Positions 57,184 through 64,000 of a DNA stretch of 64,000 nt are shown here, piece after piece. The DNA comes from Takakia lepidozioides. Taxonomy: Eukaryota > Streptophyta > Takakiopsida > Takakiales > Takakiaceae. Every line of letters starts with the position of its first letter. Within the stretch, counting starts at the first letter, position 1. Location of the stretch: contig CM060733.1 of NCBI GenBank assembly GCA_030704615.1, positions 61,628,001 to 61,692,000 on the forward strand, read 5' to 3'. The notes beneath the pieces were generated by a model that saw nothing but the letters and a program-made list of their open reading frames with translations, had not been told where the DNA came from and made no database searches. Made by a program: the position numbers and the translations under genes.

Positions 57184-59233
57184 AAGCCGAGCCTCAACAG
57201 ATGCCTTCCCACCACGTCCTGTTTTTGAAGGCTTCTTGATTGATGAATTTGCAACCTTCATGAGGGCACTTTTTGCGTTGAATCCTGCTGTCTGCCAATA
57301 CGATACCAGCCTGTCCCAATGAGCTTCCTTCAGATGCGCAGGCCTCCCCTCGCCTGCCTTGTACATTGCATGGATCTCGTGTCTTTGGGTTTTCAAGGCA
57401 ATGCCAAGTGTCTTCCTCATGTGCTCATAGTCAAGACCACGTGGCGTGTACGCAAATGTAGAGTTTAGAATCCTATATATTTCTTCAATGACAGATTCAT
57501 CCCTGCGCTGCAATATGCATTGACATGTCACACAAACGCCACATCTGGCCTTGAGGGCTGCATGCCAGGTATTGCGTGCTGGTCCAATGGGCTCTCCAGC
57601 TTTGTCAACCGGAAGCACTTGAGGGGGAGTCCATCTTCGTCTCGCGCATCATGGTTTCGGATTGCCTCTGCCCTGGCACGCCTGTTCGCCCGCCTCAAAG
57701 CATTAGCTCGCTCCTTCTTGGTCATAGGGGTCTTCCTTTGCCACCTCAGGTGGTGGGCAGCTGGGGGTTGCCATGGGGAATGGGGGGCGGGACAGTATCG
57801 CCCACCGTATGGCCCAAAAGGTTCGTATGGTGGACGTGTAGATGCCGGGTAAGCATGTGGGTCTAGGAGGTAAGGGGGAATAGGTGGAGGAGAATGGGCA
57901 TATGGCTGCTGTGGGTAACCACCTGGAGGGGGCTTGTATTGGATGTGCGGGTTGTAAGGGCCCGCAGCGCCATACTGATCGGGGGTGGGGTAGGCATGTG
58001 GGTAATGTGTGTACGGAGGGTACTGTGGAATAGGTCGTGGAGGTGGTCGTTCTGCGCTTGGGGACTTGTTTGTAGCAGGGTTGACTTGTTTGAACAACCC
58101 CCGCCCCGATGGACTGCCCACCACAGCTGCAGCGCCTTCGATGGAAGCTCGCCTCTTGGCCTGCACAGAAAAAAACCAATTCAAACATTAAAGTCAATCA
58201 AAGCATTCAAATGAAATCATGGCAACTTAGAACAAATTAACGCCGTGCACCTGCCATTTTAAAGCTTTGATTGTACTCATCCTCCTATGAGCAGGTCCTC
58301 ATCCCCTCAGACTCATCAGGTGCCCCACACTTCTGTTTACCCATTCAGAAAAGTGGGGCTGAGCCAAATCTACATGGCCAATTCCAAAGCCTACCTAGTG
58401 GGGAGACCTCAAAAACCATTGGCATGCTTGTATCAAAGCGTGCATACAAGTACTTGCATCAGTGGGTAGATGGACTCATTTGAATGGACATTGCATTTTA
58501 GTTGTAAACAGAAACATCACTATGTATCAACCTCTTAGTAAGAGCCTTTGACTTTAACCCAAACTATGTACACGATGAAGATATAGCAAAAGGGTTGATT
58601 TCCTATCCCATTGTGGGGTTTCACTGCCTATATGCTCGGGCATCCCTTCCTTCCTACATCCCAATTTTTCTAGCAATGCCATCTCCCCAATGTGAAATTC
58701 CCAAAGTGAGAACTTTCCAAATGTGATTGCATTCAAAGTTGTGCCACGTCCACTGCCAGATTTTCTGTGGCTTCCACCTTTCAACCTCTTCTGTGTGGGA
58801 AGTGCATTTACATCCTGGAATGCTAAGAAAGTCTCAGACACGTTCTGTACATTTGCATGCTTCCTTCATGGGTATGCTGAGCATGTGAATGCATAGAAAT
58901 GCTGAAGATGTGGCGTCATAGTGAGGAGGTGCTTACAGATGGTGATTTTGCCGGCGACGGGCGTTTCTGGGGAAGCGAGGGTGCAGGAGCTGGGTGGCGA
59001 AGAATATCTTCGCTAGAATCGCCAGTGTGCTCGCCCGCAGGGACACACAACAAATCCTCCTCCTCGTCTTCGTCTACATACTGTCGTGCCTCGTCGGCCA
59101 TTGTTTCTAGCCTTCCACTGCGTCTGGGTGGTCCCGTGGGTAGTGGAGGTCGACGGCAAGCACGCTTTGGTTTCGGAGCAAGAAGCCTGCAATCCTCGCC
59201 CCATGAAGAAATTAACCAATCCGCTCTCTTCAT
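57184..59233 (-). pseudogene. TnpA-like protein, N-terminal exons (Ptta/En/Spm type)
   Basis: Exon 1 (59233-58937) reads MKRADWLISSWGEDC, a basic patch and an acidic run DEDEEEDLL. GT-AG splicing, in frame, leads to exon 2 (58160-57184): AKRRASIEGAAAVV, a Pro/Tyr/Gly-rich stretch (PQYPPYTHYPHAYPTPDQYG), a basic helix (KKERANALRRANRRARAEAI) and the family core (PIGPARNTWHAALKARCGVC, FAYTPRGLDYEHMRKTLGIA, HLKEAHWDRLVSYWQTAGF). A one-base discrepancy falls at the G5 run 57623-57627; it could be decay or a homopolymer sequencing error. TnpA-type proteins bind subterminal repeats and assist transposition. The gene is divergent from the transposase gene. Confidence 0.72.
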
Positions 59234-59689
59234 GGTGCGCCATGATAGTGTGGAGACAGGCGTCGCCTCACAACCATCATTCTGTGTACTTAGCAATGCA
59301 ATCCCAACACTGGGAATGTAGAAAAACTCGTAAACCCAAAAGACAAGGATGCGGGCAATTTCAGGCTAAACCGTAGACCTCTCACATTTTAAAAAAAAAC
59401 CCTAATGACAAGCCCCTGCAATGCGATGTCTACCCAAACTAAAGTATTCGGGTCAGTTGAGCACTCCGGTTGAGGTGGAATGCTCTCCTGCGAGATTTAG
59501 GCCACAACACTAGGGTGAGCCGCCTCTCAGTATACTCACAGTGGGTGCGAACCAAACAACTCCGCCTCAACCTCTTTGTTGCGAGCAATGCAGGTCTCCC
59601 TTAGCTTCTCATACGCAGTCAGAGGACCGCACGGGGAGGGCCTGACCATGGCAGTCTGACATCAGCTGCAAAGACCCTTGCACACCCCC
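59234..59689. promoter_or_regulatory. Divergent promoter region between TnpA-like and TnpD-like genes
   Basis: About 450 bp separate the two gene starts. An A-run lies at 59390-59398. No specific element can be named. Confidence 0.4.
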
Positions 59690-61160
59690 TGTGTAAGTAC
59701 AATGTATACAACGAGAGCGGGGTTTCGGCTAACAGCTCAACGACTCCGTGTGCGCAGGAAAGATGAGAAACTGTGGCGACTAGAGGAGGCGCATGCCATT
59801 GCACAAGGGCACCGCAAAATATTGTGCAACTGCAAAATATGCCATGGAGGGATCTCGCAGTTTCTACCGATGGCCAAAAAACACCTAACAAAGTATGGAG
59901 GGACCCAAACCTTCGACAGTGTACAGTCCCGGTACGCCTTGCACGACGCACGCACTCTGACATGCTCGCAGCACGCCCGCGCATGTCCGCATTTTGGACA
60001 GTCGTGGGAGTGACTGGAGTCCGAACTACGTGTCGTTCTTCCGTTGGATGTATTGGAGTCATGGAGTCGTAGTGATGGAGTCATGTAGTCGGTAGTGCGT
60101 CAGAGTAGTCATGTCCATGACTTCATGACCGTGGATCATGGACATTTCAACTACGTGGTGTTCTTCCATTGGTTGTACTGGAGTCATGTAGTCAGGGTCA
60201 TGACTACATGGTCGTTGTTGACTGCCATGTGTGAAGGCAATATGCATTTTGGGCTTTTGGCAGTTTGTTGCCATGTGTCATGCCTTCAACGCACTGCCCA
60301 CTTGGGCATATTTGTTGAGAGCTTTCACTTTGTTGTCTGTGCAGATAGCTGTCTGTATGTGGGGATGTCTCCCTCTATCACAGAGGGTATGTTTGTTTTG
60401 TTTTTTTCGATGAAAACTGTGTTCCTACTTTGCCGTATTATATGAGAGTAGTTTTCATTTGTGTTTGTGTCTGAGCTCCACAAGCTGCTTCGAAATGAAG
60501 TCTGTGGCCGACCAATTTCGTCTCCTGATTCGCAAGTGCGGGGGAGACTTGTAGCATTCACCTGTATTGAACTAGTGCAATTCTACAAAGTGTTTGCTTA
60601 CATGACAGTGTTTAAATGAAATTTCATAATCTGGGAGTTTTGAAAAAAGCCTGTTCATCGTATCCCAATTTATGATTTCATTTGCGTTCACAGGGCTACA
60701 TTACATCCGACTCTGAAGTGGAGGCTGAATGTAGCCTAGAGAGTGTTGCAAACGACGTCAATTTGGATGGACAAGACGGCAATGGGCTACGGGGCCAGAT
60801 TGCCCGTGCTGTGCAAGATGCATTTGAAATATCAGATACCCTCCGGGAGAATCCACACCTGCCCCAAATGCCCTTCACTTGGACAATGATGAGGCTGTTG
60901 AGAATGGCGCAAATCCCTCTGAAATGCCTGATGGGGAAAATATGGGCGGAGAAGAAGCAGGCGCGCCAAATGATCTTCACCATGGAAAACTCATGCGAGA
61001 GTCCCAAATCCCCTTATACGATGGGAGCGTTCACAACCGATTGACTGCCACATTGATGTTGCTCAATTCTTGCGCCACTCACAGATGTACCAACGCATTT
61101 GTGGATGAGTTATTTTCATTGTTGAGGCTGGAGATTTTGCCCAAACAAAACACCTTGCCA
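59690..61160 (+). pseudogene. TnpD-like transposase, N-terminal part
   Basis: 59735-59990 reads LRVRRKDEKLWRLEEAHAIA then KILCNCKICHGGISQFLPMA, the CXC..C pattern of the transposase-associated N-terminal domain of CACTA transposases. 60022-60088 is repeated at 60147-60215 in non-coding sequence. 60690-61160 gives acidic segments (SDSEVEAECSLESVANDVNL, then NDEAVENGANPSEMPDGENM) in two frames and AFVDELFSLLRLEILPKQNT, the usual lead into the catalytic region. Introns or frameshifts connect the parts. Confidence 0.65.
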
Positions 61161-61182
61161 AATCGCAGTATGAGGCCAAAAT

Positions 61183-62200
61183 ATGATCGCCATGATGGGT
61201 CTAGGATACAAACAGATCCATGCCTGTGAGCGTGGATGTGTGTATTGTTTCGTGGAGACCTCAAAAAGGCTGCTAATTGCCCCAAGTGCCCATAGTCGTC
61301 GATACATGGACGGCCGTGGGAAGGTGCCCAAGAAGGTGTTGCGATACTTTCCTCTCATACCTAGATTGAAACGGATGTTTCGAGTTAAGACGCTGGCAGA
61401 GCTCATGAAGTGGCACAACAATCATAGAAGTGCAGATGGCATGGTCCGGCATGCTGCAGACAGTAAGGCTTGGTGCCATATTGACAACACATGGCCGGAT
61501 TTTGCTTCAGATCCAAGAAATCTGCGTCTTGGATTGGCACTGGATGGGGTCAATCCTTATGGCACCAAATCCACTTCTTGGTCCACCTGGCCCATCATGG
61601 TGCTCAATTATAATCTACCTCCATGGTTGGTAACGAAGAAATTTTTTGTCATGTTAACACTCCTCATTCCTGGAAAGGAATCTGTGACAAGTGAAAATGT
61701 GGATGTTTACCTGCAACCACTAGTGGAGGAGCTAACGACATTGTGGGTGGGAGTTGCAGCCGTGGATGTGGCAGCCATTGAAGGAGAGCGGGCTTTTAAC
61801 ATGCGTGCAGTCCTCATGTGGTCCATACATGACTTCCCCGCCTATGGCTTGTTATCAGGTCAGGTTCACCAAGGGTACTGTGCTTGTCCAGCATGTGGAC
61901 CTCAAGTCGATTCCATTCCCAGCTTGTAAGAAATTGATATTCCAGGGGCATCGACGCTATCTTCCCCACAATCATGCCTATAGAAGATCCAGACTTTTTA
62001 ATGGGGCGCGAGACATGAGACCTGCTCCACATACAGTGACAGCCACCGAAATCAAGGAGCGTGCACGACATTACAAACAATGGATTGATGATGGTGGGAC
62101 TGTAGGCGCACAGAACGATCCCTCCAAGCTCCATGGCGTAAAACGATTGTCCATTCTGTTTGACTTGCCTTACTGGGAGGTGCGATTACCACACATGTGT
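61183..62200 (+). pseudogene. TnpD-like transposase catalytic region (Transposase_21)
   Basis: The transposase cuts and joins the element ends. The frame 61183-61929 reads GLGYKQIHACERGCVYCF, RYFPLIPRLKRMFRVKTLAE, WPDFASDPRNLRLGLALDGV, TSWSTWPIMVLNYNLPPWLV, MLTLLIPGKESVTSENVDVY, MRAVLMWSIHDFPAYGLLSG and YCACPACGP, a nearly complete Transposase_21 core. A one-base slip near 61915 moves the frame to KLIFQGHRRYLPHNHAYRRS and GVKRLSILFDLPYWE, which ends at a GT donor (about 62178). Confidence 0.9.
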
Positions 62201-62289
62201 TTTGGGAACAAAACAGTGCATTGGTTTTTCATTGTGCATGATTGTTGTTTACTGAACCTGTGCTGTAAACATCATTCATGACTGCATTG

Positions 62290-63153
62290 CAATGTGCCTA
62301 ATTTGTTAGACCACATGGTGCAGCATCTTATCATCCGCCACACTTTTGATACCATGCATTGCGAGAAGAACGTGACGGAGAACATAATCAAGACTATTTT
62401 CGGCGAGAAGGACACGATGCAAGTTCGCCGCGATATGGAATTGCAGGGCATTCGAAAGCCTCTTTGGTTACGACGCCATCCCACCAGAGTGGATACATTG
62501 GTAATGCCTGATGCGCCATATGTGCTCACAAAACCAGAGCAGCGGGTGTTCCTGGAGATTATCACGAATCTGAAAGTACCCACTGGCTATGCCTCTGCTT
62601 TCAAAAAACATGTGGTCAAACAAAAGTTGAGCCAATTGAAGTCACATGATTATCACGTGCTAATGCAACAGATCCTCCCACTTGCTCTACGTGGGTTGAT
62701 GGCGCCTGGGGTTCGCAATGCCATACTAAGAGTGTCCGTGTGTTTCGCAAGCTTTGTGCAAAATTCATTGATCCCACCGAGCATGAGGAATTGAAGAAGG
62801 AGGTGGCAGTGACTCTTTGTCTTCTGGAGAAAGAGTTCCCACCCTCATTTTTTGATGTTATGACACATTTACTTATCCACTTGGTGGATGAGGTGGATTT
62901 GTGTGGACCTGTAGCTTCTCGGTGGATGTACCCGGTGGAGAGAGCAATGAAGGATTTTAAAGGGTATGTGCGAAACTTGGCGAAGCCTGAGGGCAGTATG
63001 GCGGAGGGCTACGTGTTTGACGAGGCATTGGGATTTTGTACAGAGTACTTGTCTTCTGTTGATGCTACTAGGCGGAGAGAGTGTGGGATGCAGGAGAGGA
63101 GGAATCAGTGTCGGGCTGGGTATTGGAAGGAGTTGGTCGACCACGGAGGTTGA
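62290..63153 (+). pseudogene. TnpD-like transposase C-terminal region with DUF4218
   Basis: Continues after an intron-like gap: NLLDHMVQHLIIRHTFDTMH-CEKN (the HNID.MH.EKN-type block), MELQGIRKPLWLRR, then DUF4218: KSHDYHVLMQQILPLALRGL, and after a frameshift near 62745 RKLCAKFIDPTEHEELKKEV, FPPSFFDVMTHLLIHLVDEV, SRWMYPVERAMKDFKGYVRN and PEGSMAEGYVFDEALGFCTE. It ends with a stop at 63153. Confidence 0.88.
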
Positions 63154-63339
63154 CCCTCGAATTGTTGCAGCTTGTCCACGACTACGTCATTCACAACCAT
63201 CCAGTTTGAGCATTATGTTGGGGTAAGTGGCAAACGTTCTGGTACCTGCTATGCATGGGTATGCTTTGTATAGGTGTGTGCAGTAGTTCTTCCATCGGCT
63301 GCAGGGGTTGCACTAGATAAATTTTGTGGTTGTGCGTGT

Positions 63340-63921
63340 GTTGGCAGGTCCTATGAGGTGGGAGAAATGCAGGTTGGAGACTGAAAATGCTACTAACCAG
63401 AACAAGATCCGTGCTCTCCCTCACTTTGCAGAATGGCTGGTAAAAGCAGTCCGCCAGCATGTGTCAAGTGTTGCCAACCATGCTACTGATTCAGCCTGCA
63501 AGGAATTGTTGGACATGTCCAAACCCCCATCAGTAATCGCAACATCATACAAGAGCATGTCGGCTTATGGAAACCACTTCAGGGTTACTTCAGATGGACT
63601 CAGCCCCTTTGTGACATATGACTCGGGGGTCTCTACTGTTTTCCAGCATGACAGTACTTGCATTGACCGTGAGCAGGTGGTGGAAAGCGTACGGTATGTG
63701 GGGTCATAAAGGAGATTTTAGAATTGGATTATGGCTCCACAAACACCACGGTGCTATTGTGTTCATGGGTACGTGCACGACGTGTGGGCTCTCAGCCTGT
63801 GTCAATGAAGCAGGATGAGTCTGGCTTCACATTGGTGAATTTCTCCCACTTGTTGCCTCCACTTGAACAGCCTTTTGTGCTCCCATCACAGGTCGAGCAA
63901 GTTTTTTCTCTGAGTGTGTGA
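63340..63921 (+). pseudogene. DUF4216 domain of the CACTA transposase gene
   Basis: The frame reads SMSAYGNHFRVTSDGLSPFV, DSGVSTVFQHDS, VRYVGS and a stop; one frame over it continues KEILELDYGSTNTTVLLCSW, DESGFTLVNFSHLLPPLEQP and LPSQVEQVF. This is the usual DUF4216 pattern (Y.G.I.EI.EL.Y...V.LF.C.W......DE.GFTLV....). It follows DUF4218, as in complete plant CACTA transposase genes. Confidence 0.85.
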
Positions 63922-64000
63922 ATGAACCGAGATGGAACGTGGTGCTGGAAAAAAAACCCCAGGTCACGCAGGGCTGTTTCTGATGTGAGCATTTGCAACG

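Larger units (their letters stand above)
51548..64000 (+). mobile_element. CACTA (En/Spm-like) DNA transposon, left end to beyond the window
   Basis: The terminus CACTACAACAAAAAGCGGC starts at 51548, preceded by TCG, within the DYW coding sequence. Subterminal CACGTG sites fill 51690-52348. Inside are a TnpA-like gene region (minus, 52766-59233) and a TnpD-like transposase with DUF4218 and DUF4216 (plus, 59690-63920), the standard gene content of plant CACTA elements. The opposite terminus is not in the window, so the element exceeds 12.4 kb. LINE fragments (55345-57120) have landed inside it. Both gene sets contain frameshifts. Confidence 0.88.

Noticed and set aside
60022-60215. Repeated GAGTCATG/GTAGTC block, considered as a transposon end
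   Set aside because: Better explained as a local tandem duplication of about 125 bp within the transposase gene's non-coding part.

Overview
The window reads as nuclear DNA of a land plant with a large, transposon-rich genome. The evidence is GT-AG introns, a CONSTANS-like B-box/CCT gene, a plant ZFWD (CCCH plus WD40) gene, a plant-type GOS1 SNARE, and PLS-class PPR genes with DYW tails. The transposon content (a DNA-methyltransferase-bearing Ty3/gypsy element and this type of CACTA element) and the PPR style suggest a seed-free plant such as a bryophyte, lycophyte or fern. That placement is inference; I cannot name the species.

Layout. 0-6.3 kb: motif-rich non-coding DNA (GGGGGAGC, CACGTG), probably transposon-derived. 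6.3-11.8 kb: broken PPR/DYW sequences on both strands; one copy is split by a 1.83-kb insertion with a 9-bp target duplication (MULE-like). 12.8-13.0 kb: hairpin repeat. 13.65-23.75 kb: a decayed Ty3/gypsy LTR retrotransposon (gag, protease, C5-cytosine methyltransferase, RT, RNase H, integrase zinc-binding domain, PHD finger). 24-28.8 kb: non-coding, with a SINE candidate and an interleaved inverted repeat. 29.0-43.8 kb is the host-gene island: CONSTANS-like (minus), GOS1-type SNARE (minus) and ZFWD (plus). The last two are head to head with 366 bp between start codons. All three can be spliced into uninterrupted reading frames. 44-48.5 kb: non-coding DNA, a LINE piece and a broken O-methyltransferase. 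50.1-51.5 kb: a second PPR-DYW pseudogene. From 51,548 to beyond the window end: a CACTA (En/Spm) transposon inserted in that DYW domain. It has a visible terminus and twelve CACGTG subterminal sites, a TnpA-like gene set on the minus strand and a TnpD-like transposase with DUF4218 and DUF4216 on the plus strand. An FCP1/NIF-like HAD-phosphatase segment lies between the TnpA-like parts.

The most interesting systems are two mobile elements carrying host-type regulatory domains. The gypsy element has a DNA methyltransferase between protease and RT and a chromatin-reader PHD finger at the integrase end. The CACTA element carries a HAD-phosphatase-like segment. Methyltransferase-bearing retrotransposons have been reported from charophyte algae and dinoflagellates (de Mendoza et al. 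2018). The PHD combination and the CACTA cargo are less familiar to me. Both elements here contain stops or frameshifts, so these copies are unlikely to be active.
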